Assembly (NCBI RefSeq): GCF_014892575.1 | Contig: NZ_JADBGI010000037.1 | Coordinates: 1 to 39,664 of the forward strand | Reading direction: 5' to 3' | DNA length: 39,664 nt | Source of the DNA: Nocardiopsis coralli | GTDB taxonomy: Bacteria; Actinomycetota; Actinomycetes; Streptosporangiales; Streptosporangiaceae | Shown: one piece after another, positions 16,181 through 24,092 of the stretch | How positions within the stretch are numbered: the stretch's first letter is position 1 | How the letters are laid out: each line of letters begins with the position of its first letter | Translations under genes and position numbers: made by a program | The notes under the pieces: generated by a model | Database searches by the model: none | Told to the model about the DNA's origin: nothing | The model's input: the letters and a program-made list of their open reading frames with translations, nothing else

Positions 16181-17385
16181 GGCGTCTCCTTGGTGGCTGC
16201 GGCCTCGGCGGCGTCCAGGATGGTCGGCAGGGCCTCGATGAACACCCCGATCTGCTCGGGTGTGATCACCAGTGGCGGGGCGATCCTGATCGCGTCGGGT
16301 GCGACGGCGTTGACCAGGAAGCCGCGCACAGCTGCCTGTTCCTGCACGTGGGCCGCGTGCGGTGCGGTGAGGGTGAGGGCGCGCCACAGGCCCACACCCC
16401 TCTGCCCGGCGAGCAGCGGGTGGTCCAGTGCGTCGATCTGCTCGGCCAACAGGTCACCCATGACGGTGGTGTGGGCGAGCAGGCCCTCTTCCTCGAGGGT
16501 ATCGAGAACTGCCAGGGCAGCCGCACACGCGACGGGGTTGCCCCCGAAGGTGGAGCCGTGGTCGCCCTTGTGGAAGGCGTCGGCGAAGCGGCCCAGCCCG
16601 ATGCAGGCACCGATCGGCAGACCGCCGCCCAGTCCCTTGGCGAGGGTGACCACGTCGGGGCGCACGTCCTCGGCCTGGTGGGCGAACCAGTGGCCGGTGC
16701 GGCCGATGCCGCTCTGGATCTCGTCGAGCACGAAGGCGGCGCCGGTGGCGTCGCAGATCTCGCGCACGCCCGCGAGGTAACCCTCGGGCGGGGGCACGAC
16801 GCCGGCCTCGCCCTGGACGGGTTCGGTGAACACGGCGACGCAGTGCTCGTCGACGGCCTCGCGCAGGGCCTCCAGGTCGCCGTGCGGGACGAAGCGCACG
16901 TCCATGCCGTAGGGGCCGAAGGGTTCGCGGATGGCCTCCTTCCCGGTCAGGGCCAGGGCGCCGGAAGTGCGCCCGTGGAAACCGCTGGTTGCGGCGACGA
17001 AGTAGTGGCGGCCCGGGGAGGCGGCGCGCTTGACGAGCTTGAGGGCGGCCTCGTTGGCCTCGGTCCCGGAGTTGGCGAAGAAGACCTTGGCATCCCCGCC
17101 GATGAGGGAGACCAGGCGCTCGGCGAGCTCGACCTCGCGCTCGTTGATGAAGAGGTTGCTGGAGTGGGCGAGCGTGGCCGACTGGTGAGCGACCGCCTTG
17201 ACCAGCGCGGGGTGGCCGTGGCCGAGGGAGGACACGGCGATCCCGGCGATGAGGTCGAGGTACTGGCGTCCGTCGGCGTCGTAGACCTCGCAGCCGCGCC
17301 CCAGGGTGAGAGCGGTCCGGAGCTGCCCGTAGTTCGGCATGAGCGCGCCGGTGAAGCGCTCACGCAGGTCGCTGCTGCTGGTCAC
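16177..17385 (-). CDS. argD: Acetylornithine aminotransferase
   Basis: PLP-dependent class III aminotransferase that makes N-acetylornithine from N-acetylglutamate semialdehyde. The Schiff-base lysine is in TLAKGLGGGLPIGA (about residue 248); FANSGTEANEAALKL and FVLDEIQSGIGRTG are the phosphate- and pyridine-binding blocks. The start is GTG 17385, overlapping the argB stop codon as GTGA. Length 402 is normal. Confidence 0.96.
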   Translation of the reverse strand: MTSSSDLRERFTGALMPNYGQLRTALTLGRGCEVYDADGRQYLDLIAGIAVSSLGHGHPALVKAVAHQSATLAHSSNLFINEREVELAERLVSLIGGDAKVFFANSGTEANEAALKLVKRAASPGRHYFVAATSGFHGRTSGALALTGKEAIREPFGPYGMDVRFVPHGDLEALREAVDEHCVAVFTEPVQGEAGVVPPPEGYLAGVREICDATGAAFVLDEIQSGIGRTGHWFAHQAEDVRPDVVTLAKGLGGGLPIGACIGLGRFADAFHKGDHGSTFGGNPVACAAALAVLDTLEEEGLLAHTTVMGDLLAEQIDALDHPLLAGQRGVGLWRALTLTAPHAAHVQEQAAVRGFLVNAVAPDAIRIAPPLVITPEQIGVFIEALPTILDAAEAAATKETP

Positions 17386-18383
17386 TGTGTCTCTCCACTG
17401 GTCGGTGCGGTCTGTTCGTGCCGCTGGGTCCGGGGCAGGTGCCCGCCGTTGCCGGTGAGCAGGGCGGCCTCGAGTTCGGCGTCGGCGACCATGGTGCCCA
17501 CGCCCCGGTCCGTGAAGACCTCCAGGAGCAGGGAGTGCGGGACACGGCCGTCGATGATGTGGGCCTGGGGCACGCCGCCCTCCACGGCCCTGAGGCAGGC
17601 CTCCATCTTCGGGAGCATGCCCGAGGACAGGGAGGGAAGGAGCGCGCGGAGCTCGTCGACGTCGAGGCGGCTGATGAGCTCGGTGTTGGCCGGGTAGTCG
17701 GCGAACAGCCCCTCCACGTCGGTGAGCATGATGAGCTTGCTGGCGCCCAGGGCCACGGCGAGCGCGGAGGCGGCGGTGTCGGCGTTGACGTTGTAGACAC
17801 CGCCGTCGTCGGCCCGGGCGACGCTGGAGATCACCGGGATGCGTCCGTCGGCGATGAGCCCGGAGACGGCGCCGGGGGTGACGTCGGTGACCTCGCCGAC
17901 ACGGCCGATGTCCGCGAGCTCGCCGTCGACCTCGACCTGCTTGCGTTCGGCCTGCATGATGTTGGCGTCCTCGCCGGAGACGCCGACGGCGAAGGGGCCG
18001 TGCTGGTTGATGAGGCCGACGATCTCGCGGTTGACCTGCCCGGTCAGGACCATGCGGACCACGTCCATGGCCTCGTCGGTGGTCACGCGCAGGCCGGCGG
18101 TGAAGGTGGACTCCACGCCGACGCGGTCGAGCATGGCGCTGATCTGCGGTCCGCCGCCGTGGACGACGACGGGGCGCAGGCCGGCGTAGTACAGGAAGAC
18201 GATGGACTCCGCGAAGCGCACGCGCAGTTCTTCGCTGACCATGGCGTTGCCGCCGTACTTGACGACGACGGTGCGTCCGTGGAAACGCGAGAGCCAGGGC
18301 AGCGCTTCGATGAGGTTGGCGGCCTTGTCCATGGCCTCTGCCTGGTCCTCCGACTCTCCGGGATGTGCGGGTCGCGCGATCAT
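17382..18383 (-). CDS. argB: Acetylglutamate kinase
   Basis: Phosphorylates N-acetylglutamate, the committed and usually arginine-inhibited step. The amino-acid-kinase fold is marked by VVKYGGNAM near the start, VVHGGGPQISAML, and NVNADTAASALAVAL. Length is 333 residues from ATG 18383, which overlaps the argJ stop codon as ATGA. A second ATG at 18332 would remove an unusual acidic 17-residue N-terminus and matches where many ArgB proteins begin; the coupled start is preferred only because of the overlap. Confidence 0.96.
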   Translation of the reverse strand: MIARPAHPGESEDQAEAMDKAANLIEALPWLSRFHGRTVVVKYGGNAMVSEELRVRFAESIVFLYYAGLRPVVVHGGGPQISAMLDRVGVESTFTAGLRVTTDEAMDVVRMVLTGQVNREIVGLINQHGPFAVGVSGEDANIMQAERKQVEVDGELADIGRVGEVTDVTPGAVSGLIADGRIPVISSVARADDGGVYNVNADTAASALAVALGASKLIMLTDVEGLFADYPANTELISRLDVDELRALLPSLSSGMLPKMEACLRAVEGGVPQAHIIDGRVPHSLLLEVFTDRGVGTMVADAELEAALLTGNGGHLPRTQRHEQTAPTSGETQ

Positions 18384-19156
18384 GTGTGGGCCTGCTCGTC
18401 CTCTGTGGTGGGGGTGTCCGCGGCGATCTGGGCGGCGAGGTCCTCGCACACCTTCGTCAGCAGCGCGGCGACGGTCTCGTCGTCGGTCGTGGTGTCGGCG
18501 GCCCCGCTGGCCAGGAGCACGACGGTGTCGCCGGGCCCGGTGAGCGGGGCGAGGGTTCGGGCGGCCACGGCACCGACCAGGGTCCGGCACTGTTCGGGGG
18601 TGAGCGCCGCGTCGGTGGTGAGCACGCACAGGCCGGTGCTCAGGGCGGCGTCGGGGCCCTTGGCCATACCGCCGACGGTGAGGTCCTCGCCCCGTTGGAA
18701 GGCGAACTTGGCGACGGTGTCGGTGGTACGCAGGGCATCGGCGGCGGGGAGCCCACCGCCTCTGGCGGCCTCGGTGACCGCGTCGGCCACACCCTGGCGC
18801 AGGGTGTCACCGTCGGGTCGGACCCCGGGCCGTCCGGCCGCGCAGACCACGATCTCGGCGGCCGAGTCGGACAGAGCGTCGGCGGTCCGTTCGGCCAGGG
18901 CGTGCACGGCCTGGAAGCCCGCGGGTCCGGGGGCGGGGTCGATGGCGCCGGTGTCGACGACCACCGCTCGCACGCGCCCGCCGCTGACGACCTGGTTCGA
19001 CCACAGGACGGGGGCTGCGGGGTCCTCGGCGGTGGTGGACACTGCGCCCGCGGCTCTGGAGGGTCCGTCGTTGACGACCAGGGCCAGGTCCCGCGCCCCG
19101 TCGGCCCCGGTGGTCACGCCCGCGGCACGGAAACCGCGGGGTGCGGTGACACTCAC
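18380..19156 (-). CDS. Truncated, degenerate ArgJ-like protein
   Basis: Homologue of ornithine acetyltransferase (ArgJ), which recycles the acetyl group and is autocleaved into two chains. Only 258 residues are encoded, against about 390 in the family. The N-terminal part is recognisable (VTAPRGFRAAGV, LALVVNDGP, APVLWSNQV, RTTDTVAK at 143-150, VGGMAKG at 161-167). The usual autocleavage segment after KG is shortened and altered to PDAALSTG; the oxyanion Thr-Gly region reads CAAGRPG; and the family region NACTG is replaced by DPAPG. Everything after DLAAQIAAD, including the C-terminal half of the beta chain, is absent. Start is GTG 19156; the stop overlaps argB. The frame is clean, so it is probably expressed but inactive in acetyl transfer. 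Confidence 0.8.
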   Translation of the reverse strand: MSVTAPRGFRAAGVTTGADGARDLALVVNDGPSRAAGAVSTTAEDPAAPVLWSNQVVSGGRVRAVVVDTGAIDPAPGPAGFQAVHALAERTADALSDSAAEIVVCAAGRPGVRPDGDTLRQGVADAVTEAARGGGLPAADALRTTDTVAKFAFQRGEDLTVGGMAKGPDAALSTGLCVLTTDAALTPEQCRTLVGAVAARTLAPLTGPGDTVVLLASGAADTTTDDETVAALLTKVCEDLAAQIAADTPTTEDEQAHT

Positions 19157-19173
19157 GGCATGAGCCTTTCTGG

Positions 19174-20202
19174 TTACGGGGCCACCGCGGTGCGCGGCAG
19201 ACCGGTCGCTTCGGGCAGGCCGAGGGCGAGGTTGGTGCTCTGGACGGCGCCGCCGGCGGTGCCCTTGGTGAGGTTGTCGAGCGCGGCGACGGCGACCATG
19301 CGGTTGGCGTCGGGGTCGACGGTGACCTGGACGGCCGTGGTGTTGGCGGCCAGGGTCATGGCGGTGTTGGGCCAGGTGCCCTCGGGAAGCACGTCGACGA
19401 AGGGCTCGTCGGCGTAGGTGGCCTCGTAGGCGGCGCGGACCTGGTCGGCGGTGACGCCGGGCTTGAGCGGGGCGCTGCACGTGGAGAGGATCCCGCGCGG
19501 CAGGGGGGCGAGGATCGGTGTGAAGGACAGGGACACGCTCTCGCCGGCCACGGCGGTGAGGTTCTGGACGATCTCGGGGTTGTGGCGGTGCTTGCCGCCG
19601 ACGCCGTAGGGGCTGAGGGCGCCCATGACCTCGCTGCCGACCAGGTGGGGCTTGGGTGCCTTGCCCGCGCCGGAGGTTCCGGTGACCGCGACGACGGTGA
19701 GGTCGGGCTCCACGAGCTGTTCGGCCAGGCCGGGGAACAGGCCGAGGGTGGCGACGGTGACGTGGCAGCCGGGCACGGCGATGCGGTGGGCCCCGGTGAG
19801 GCGCTCGCGCTGTCCGGGGAGCTCGGGAAGGCCGTAGGGCCAGGTTCCGGCGTGCGGAGTACCGTAGAAGCGTTCCCAGGCGGCGGCGTCGTTGAGTCGG
19901 AAGTCGGCGCCGCAGTCGACGACCACCACCTCGTCGCCGAGCTGTTCGGCGATCTCGGCGGACTGGCCGTGCGGGAGCGCGAGGTAGACGACGTCGTGGC
20001 CGCGCAGTTCCTCGAGCGTGGTGGGTGCCAGCACGCGGTCGGCGAGGGGTCGCAGGTGCGGCTGGTGCTCGATCAGCGGGGTCCCGGCGTTGCTTCCCGC
20101 CGTGACGGCGCCGATCTCGATCTCGGGGTGGTCGAGCAGCAGACGCAGCAGCTCGCCCCCGGCGTAGCCACTGGCTCCGGCGATGGCCGCCGTGTATCCC
20201 AT
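19174..20202 (-). CDS. argC: N-acetyl-gamma-glutamyl-phosphate reductase
   Basis: NADPH-dependent reductase that makes N-acetylglutamate semialdehyde. The Rossmann motif GASGYAGGELLRLL lies near the N-terminus, the catalytic cysteine is in VPGCHVTVATLG (about residue 145), and KAPKPHLVGSEVMGALSPYG and HRHNPEI follow in the family order. The 342-residue length is typical. ATG 20202 has GGGGAGACC just upstream and is the first gene of the operon; ArgR control is expected from the site in front of it. Confidence 0.96.
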   Translation of the reverse strand: MGYTAAIAGASGYAGGELLRLLLDHPEIEIGAVTAGSNAGTPLIEHQPHLRPLADRVLAPTTLEELRGHDVVYLALPHGQSAEIAEQLGDEVVVVDCGADFRLNDAAAWERFYGTPHAGTWPYGLPELPGQRERLTGAHRIAVPGCHVTVATLGLFPGLAEQLVEPDLTVVAVTGTSGAGKAPKPHLVGSEVMGALSPYGVGGKHRHNPEIVQNLTAVAGESVSLSFTPILAPLPRGILSTCSAPLKPGVTADQVRAAYEATYADEPFVDVLPEGTWPNTAMTLAANTTAVQVTVDPDANRMVAVAALDNLTKGTAGGAVQSTNLALGLPEATGLPRTAVAP

Positions 20203-20233
20203 GATGGTCTCCCCAATCGAACCTGACTGACAC

Positions 20234-20262
20234 ATCATGCATTCGCCTGTAAATTTATGCAA
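20234..20262 (-). promoter_or_regulatory. Putative argC promoter overlapped by an ARG-box-like palindrome
   Basis: On the minus strand TTGCAT (20257-20262) and CATGAT (20234-20239) are 17 nt apart. The inverted arms TGCAT (20238-20242) and ATGCA (20257-20261) cover both boxes and match the TGCAT/ATGCA halves seen in actinobacterial ARG boxes, although their 14-bp spacing is wider than a single classical box. Binding of ArgR here would block transcription of argC. Confidence 0.5.
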
Positions 20263-20299
20263 GTGCTTTGAGGTGCTCTGACCACGATGTGAGCGGCCT

Positions 20300-20315
20300 C
20301 TCCCCCACTGGGGAG
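20300..20315 (-). terminator. Weak hairpin after the FAD oxidase gene
   Basis: A 6-bp stem (20300-20305 with 20310-20315) and a 4-nt loop lie between the oxidase stop codon and the argC promoter. It is short and has no U tract, so the oxidase gene may be only partly insulated from argC. Confidence 0.3.
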
Positions 20316-20359
20316 CGTGTGGACATGCACTGCCGGGGCGAGCCCGGGCGCAGGGACGG

Positions 20360-21802
20360 TCAGCGCCCGGAGATCCGGGTGGCCAACCCCGCCAGGCGCG
20401 AGGTGTGCTCGGACGAACCGGATTCGCGCCGGTCGGCGGTGCGGTAGAGCCCGTTGGTGACCCGGGTTCCGACCCAGCGCAGGGGCTCGGGTTCCCAGCC
20501 GCGGACCCGGCGCCCGACCCAGGGCAGGCGCGTGAGGTCGGTGCGGCGCCGCAGGACCAGATCCCGCAGGGTGCGCCCGGCCAGGTTGCTCATCGCGACG
20601 CCGCTACCGACGTAACCTCCGGCCCAACCCAGACCGGACTCCGGGTCCAGGTCGACCGTGGGCGACCAGTCGCGGGGCGCGCCGAGCACCCCGGACCAGG
20701 CGTGCTCGACCGGGACGTCGGCCACGTCCGGGAGCAGGCCCACCAGGGAACGCCACAGCTCGGCGATGGCGTGCGGCTGGGTCGCACCCTCGGCGTCGGG
20801 CTCGGAACCGAAGCGGTGGGGTACGCCCCGCCCTCCGACCGCGATGCGGTCGTCGGCCGTGCGCTGGGCGTAGACGTAACTGTGTGCGCTGTCGCCGAGG
20901 ACCTCGCGGCCCTCCCATCCGATGCGCTCCCACACGTGTTCGGGGACCGGCTCCGTCGCGATCATCGACGCGTGCATGGGCAGCCAGTCGCGGCGCAGGC
21001 CGCGCATCGTGGCGGTGTACCCCTCGGTCGCCCGGATCACGTGGTCGGCGTAGACGGTGCCCAGTTCGGTCACGGCCGCCGGGCGGGCGGCACCGCGGCG
21101 CGGGCGGATCTCGGTGACGTTGGTGCCCTCGTACAGGTCCACGCCCAGCGCCTCGACGGTGTCGGCCAGGCCGCGCACGAGCTTGGCCGGTTGGACGCTC
21201 GCGGCGTGGGGCGAGTAGGCGGCGGCGGTGGCGCCGGCGACGGCGATGCCGGGTTCCTGGTCGGGCTCGATCATGTGGAGGTCGTCGGGCCAGTAACCCC
21301 ACTCCTGCAGATGCTCGATCTCGCGGGTGAGGCGCTCGCGCTGGGCGGCGTTGGTGGCGACCATGCGCACGCCGCCCTGGTGGAGGTCGGCGTCGATGCC
21401 CTCGTCCCGGGCCACACGCTGGACCTCCTCCACGGTGCGCATGAGTGCGCGCTGGAAGGCGATCATGGCGGCCTTGCCGTGGGATCGGGCGTAGTGCTCG
21501 CGCGGGCCGGGGAACTCCGCCGACAGCCATCCCCCGTTGCGGCCCGAGGCACCGAAGCCCGCGAAGTAGCGGTCGATGACCGCCACCCGGAGGTCGGGCT
21601 GGGCCTTCTTGAGGTAGTAGGCGGTCCACAGGCCGGTGTATCCGGCGCCCACGATGCAGACGTCGCAGTCGGTGTCGCCCCCGAGGGGGTCACGGCGCCG
21701 GGGCTGGCCGAGCTCGCGGTACCAGAAGGAGACGGCGCCGTTGACGAAGCGCGGGGACCGAGGGATCGGCCTCAGCTGTGCGGCAGCGGTGAAGAGTCGC
21801 AT
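20360..21802 (-). CDS. FAD-dependent amine/amino-acid oxidoreductase (DadA/PuuB-like)
   Basis: DAO-superfamily flavoenzyme of the group annotated as gamma-glutamylputrescine oxidase or glycine/D-amino-acid oxidase. After FVNGAVSFWYRELG comes the FAD motif VCIVGAGYTGLWTAYYL, then the group-specific block GFGASGRNGGWLSAEFPG, a middle substrate domain, and the C-terminal WAGGYVGSGVAMSNLAGRTL strand. The start at ATG 21802 has GGGGGAA close upstream and gives 480 residues; GTG 21835 would add 11. The next genes upstream are a MarR regulator and a class III aminotransferase, which suggests amine or amino-acid breakdown, but the substrate cannot be read from the sequence. Confidence 0.8.
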   Translation of the reverse strand: MRLFTAAAQLRPIPRSPRFVNGAVSFWYRELGQPRRRDPLGGDTDCDVCIVGAGYTGLWTAYYLKKAQPDLRVAVIDRYFAGFGASGRNGGWLSAEFPGPREHYARSHGKAAMIAFQRALMRTVEEVQRVARDEGIDADLHQGGVRMVATNAAQRERLTREIEHLQEWGYWPDDLHMIEPDQEPGIAVAGATAAAYSPHAASVQPAKLVRGLADTVEALGVDLYEGTNVTEIRPRRGAARPAAVTELGTVYADHVIRATEGYTATMRGLRRDWLPMHASMIATEPVPEHVWERIGWEGREVLGDSAHSYVYAQRTADDRIAVGGRGVPHRFGSEPDAEGATQPHAIAELWRSLVGLLPDVADVPVEHAWSGVLGAPRDWSPTVDLDPESGLGWAGGYVGSGVAMSNLAGRTLRDLVLRRRTDLTRLPWVGRRVRGWEPEPLRWVGTRVTNGLYRTADRRESGSSEHTSRLAGLATRISGR

Positions 21803-21862
21803 CTTTTCCCCCGGAACCTCTGTGCTCACAGCCACCCCCGTGTGGCTCCCCCGAACCTCACG

Positions 21863-21880
21863 CCAACCTACATGCGAACG
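21863..21880 (-). promoter_or_regulatory. Motif shared with the aminotransferase upstream region (copy 1)
   Basis: An 18-base element (on the plus strand CCAACCTACATGCGAACG) lies 28 nt before GTG 21835. It matches 14 of 18 bases of an element at 24012-24029 in front of the aminotransferase gene, in the same orientation relative to the gene. On the coding strand it contains TGTAGGT, so it could be an extended -10 box or an operator for a common regulator. Confidence 0.4.
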
Positions 21881-21971
21881 GCGGCATGCGGGGCGTTTTC
21901 AGATGATTCGGGAGGATCGAGACCTTGGTCAACCCGGGGCCGGTCCGCCGCGGACAGCGACTCCGAAAACA

Positions 21972-22427
21972 CTACGCAGACGCGCTGTCACGGAGAGTAC
22001 GCGCGATCGTCGTCAATTGTCGAACCCCGTCCTCCCCCAGGGGCTCGAGCACGTGTTCGCGCAACCGCTTGACATGGTTGGCCCTGACCTCGCCGATGAA
22101 GGTCAGGCCGCTCTCGGTGAGCGAGGCGTACACGACGCGGCGGTCGTCCGGACAGTTCTCCCGCACGAGGTACCCCTCGCGCTCGAGCCGGTCGGCGAGC
22201 TTGGTGAACCCGCCGGTGCTCAGGCTGACCTCGCGCGCCAGGCGGCTCATCGGCAGGCGGTGGCCGGGGGTCCGCTGGAGCCTGATGAGCACCTCGAACC
22301 AGGGCCCGGACATGTCCTTGCCGTCGGGTGTGATGCCGCCCAGCAGTTTGGGCTGTATCGAGCTCATCGCCTCGTGCACCAGCCCCCAGGCGGTGATGAG
22401 GTCGTCGTCGGTGGCGTCCGCTCCCAT
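21972..22427 (-). CDS. MarR-family transcriptional regulator
   Basis: Dimeric winged-helix repressor, 151 residues. The sequence runs ITAWGLVHEAMSSIQPKL, WFEVLIRLQRTPGHRLPMSRLAREV (helix-turn-helix), STGGFTKLADRLEREGYLVRENCPDDRRVVYASLT (recognition helix and wing), and C-terminal dimerisation helices. The wing with DDRR is typical. ATG 22427 has GAAGGGGAC upstream; an extension to 22469 is unlikely. It lies between an oxidase gene and an aminotransferase gene on the same strand and probably controls one or both. Ligand unknown. Confidence 0.93.
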   Translation of the reverse strand: MGADATDDDLITAWGLVHEAMSSIQPKLLGGITPDGKDMSGPWFEVLIRLQRTPGHRLPMSRLAREVSLSTGGFTKLADRLEREGYLVRENCPDDRRVVYASLTESGLTFIGEVRANHVKRLREHVLEPLGEDGVRQLTTIARTLRDSASA

Positions 22428-22472
22428 GCCGTCCCCTTCGTTTCGGCGGGGCGACCTGCCCACGCTCAAGAA

Positions 22473-22520
22473 GTATCTTCCCAGAAAATATTACTACACG
22501 AAGAAGAATCTGGGGTGGGA
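22473..22520 (-). promoter_or_regulatory. AT-rich control region before the MarR gene
   Basis: This stretch is far richer in A/T than its surroundings and contains AGTA and TACT ends around TATCTTCCCAGAAAATAT, plus two AAGAAG repeats. It lies 46-93 nt before the MarR start. It probably holds the promoter and possibly an autoregulatory operator; I cannot fix -35 and -10 boxes with confidence. Confidence 0.35.
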
Positions 22521-22567
22521 TTTTCGGCATCACCTGCGCCACACACGCACCGCCCCGAACACGAGAA

Positions 22568-22618
22568 CGCCGGTGGCCCACCGCGACCGGCCGTACCGAT
22601 CACGAGGGGCCACCGGCG
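22568..22618 (-). terminator. Aminotransferase terminator
   Basis: A perfect 12-bp inverted repeat (22568-22579 with 22607-22618) encloses a 27-nt loop. It begins 28 nt after the stop codon of the aminotransferase gene and separates it from the MarR gene. Confidence 0.8.
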
Positions 22619-22645
22619 AACCGGGTGCGGCCGTGGGTTCTTGGC

Positions 22646-23953
22646 TCAGTGGCGGGCGGCCACCGCGTCCAGCGCTCCGTACAGGGTCGAGGCCAGGTGG
22701 TCGATCTGCTCCCAGGTGACCACCAGCGGCGGGGAGACCAGGAGAGCTTTCGGGATCGGCCGGACGATCACCCCGCGGGCCCGGGTCTCGGCGAAGACCT
22801 CCGCGGTGGTGATGCCCCGCTCGGTCAGGGCCTCCTCGGTCAGTTCCACCGCGCCCATCACCCCGACGCCCGAACGTATCTCCTCGACCAGCGGGTGGGC
22901 CTCCAGGCCCCGCAGCGCGCTGTCGAGGTGGCGCTCGACCTCGAGCGAGACGGTGAAGAGGTCCTCGCGCTCGAGGATGTCGAGGTTGGCCATCGCCGCG
23001 GCGCAACAGGTCGGGTGCCCCGCGTAGGTGGTGCCGTGCACGAACGGGTTGCCCTCCTGGTTCCAGAAGGGGTCGGCCACCCGGCCGTTGACCACGACGC
23101 CGCCGAGGGGCAGGTAACCGCTGGAGACACCCTTGGCGAAGACGATCATGTCCGGGCTGACGCCGAAGCGCTCGATCCCGAACCAGTTGCCCAGGCGCGC
23201 GAACCCGCAGATGACGCTGTCGACGACGAAGAGCACGTCGTACTGGTGGCAGATGCGGGCGACCTCGGTGAAGTAGTCGCGCTCGGGAAGGTACACACCG
23301 CCGGCGCCGATGACCGGTTCGGCGAAGAAAGCGGCGACGTTCTCGGGGCCCACCCGGAGGATCTCCTCCTCGACCGCTGCGGCCGAGTTGTGGGGGACCA
23401 CGGAGGTGTCGCGGACCATCTCACCGAAGCCGGTGCGGAAGCGGTCCATACCGATCATGCTGGTGCCGAAGCCGTTGAGACCGTGGTAGCCGGCGGTGCG
23501 GCTGATGAGGTGGGTCTTGTCCGGACGCCCCAGGGCGTACCAGTAACGGCGGGCCAGCTTGGCGGCGGTGTCGATGGATTCGCCGCCCCCGGAGGTGAGG
23601 ATCACGCGGGGGTCCACGACCGGGGCGTGCGCGGCCAGGCGCTCGCTGAGTTCGATCGCGGGGACGTTGGCGAAGTCGTTGTAGACCGTGTAGGCGTCCA
23701 GCGTGCTCATCTGACGGTGGACGGCGTCGGCGATCTCGGTGCGGCCGTGCCCGACGTTGCAGTACCAGAGGCTGGACGTACCGTCCAGGAACCGGTCGCC
23801 GGACTCGTCCCAGAGCCACACGCCCTCGGCGCGGGCCACCACGAACTCCGGGCCCTTGGCCACGGTGTTCATATCGCAGAAGGTGTGCCAGAGACGGCTG
23901 GGCTCCCGGTGTTCCCTGGGAGCGAGTGCGGATGAGACAACCGTTTCGGTCAT
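22646..23953 (-). CDS. Class III (omega-type) aminotransferase
   Basis: PLP-dependent enzyme of the omega-amino-acid transaminase family, 435 residues. The Schiff-base lysine is in IVFAKGVSSGYLPLGG (about residue 273). GVWLWDESGDRFLDG near the N-terminus and HGTTYAGHPTCCAAAMANL late are family blocks. Two spots deviate from most members: the phosphate-binding loop reads TSGGGESIDTAAKLAR where SGSEANETA-type sequence is usual, and the pyridine-binding segment reads VVDSVICGFARLG with Ser where Glu is usual. The catalytic Asp is kept. The partner genes suggest polyamine, beta-alanine or similar amine catabolism, which is inference. Confidence 0.85.
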   Translation of the reverse strand: MTETVVSSALAPREHREPSRLWHTFCDMNTVAKGPEFVVARAEGVWLWDESGDRFLDGTSSLWYCNVGHGRTEIADAVHRQMSTLDAYTVYNDFANVPAIELSERLAAHAPVVDPRVILTSGGGESIDTAAKLARRYWYALGRPDKTHLISRTAGYHGLNGFGTSMIGMDRFRTGFGEMVRDTSVVPHNSAAAVEEEILRVGPENVAAFFAEPVIGAGGVYLPERDYFTEVARICHQYDVLFVVDSVICGFARLGNWFGIERFGVSPDMIVFAKGVSSGYLPLGGVVVNGRVADPFWNQEGNPFVHGTTYAGHPTCCAAAMANLDILEREDLFTVSLEVERHLDSALRGLEAHPLVEEIRSGVGVMGAVELTEEALTERGITTAEVFAETRARGVIVRPIPKALLVSPPLVVTWEQIDHLASTLYGALDAVAARH

Positions 23954-24011
23954 ATGGCGACCTCCGAGCCGAGACTTGCGCGAGCGCGCAATGGATGAAC
24001 CCAGGTTGAAT

Positions 24012-24029
24012 CCGACCTACACCCGGACG
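24012..24029 (-). promoter_or_regulatory. Motif shared with the FAD oxidase upstream region (copy 2)
   Basis: The plus-strand sequence CCGACCTACACCCGGACG matches the element at 21863-21880 at 14 of 18 positions and lies 59 nt before the aminotransferase start. On the coding strand it reads TGTAGGT in the middle. Confidence 0.4.
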
Positions 24030-24092
24030 CCCGGTTGAGGCAGGTGCTTGCAGGCTAAGCGTGATGAGCGCCTCACAGCAAGAGACAAAACG

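Noticed and set aside
18380..19156. Frameshift explaining the short argJ
   Set aside because: The argB start overlaps the stop codon directly, so no leftover C-terminal coding sequence exists in any frame between the two genes.
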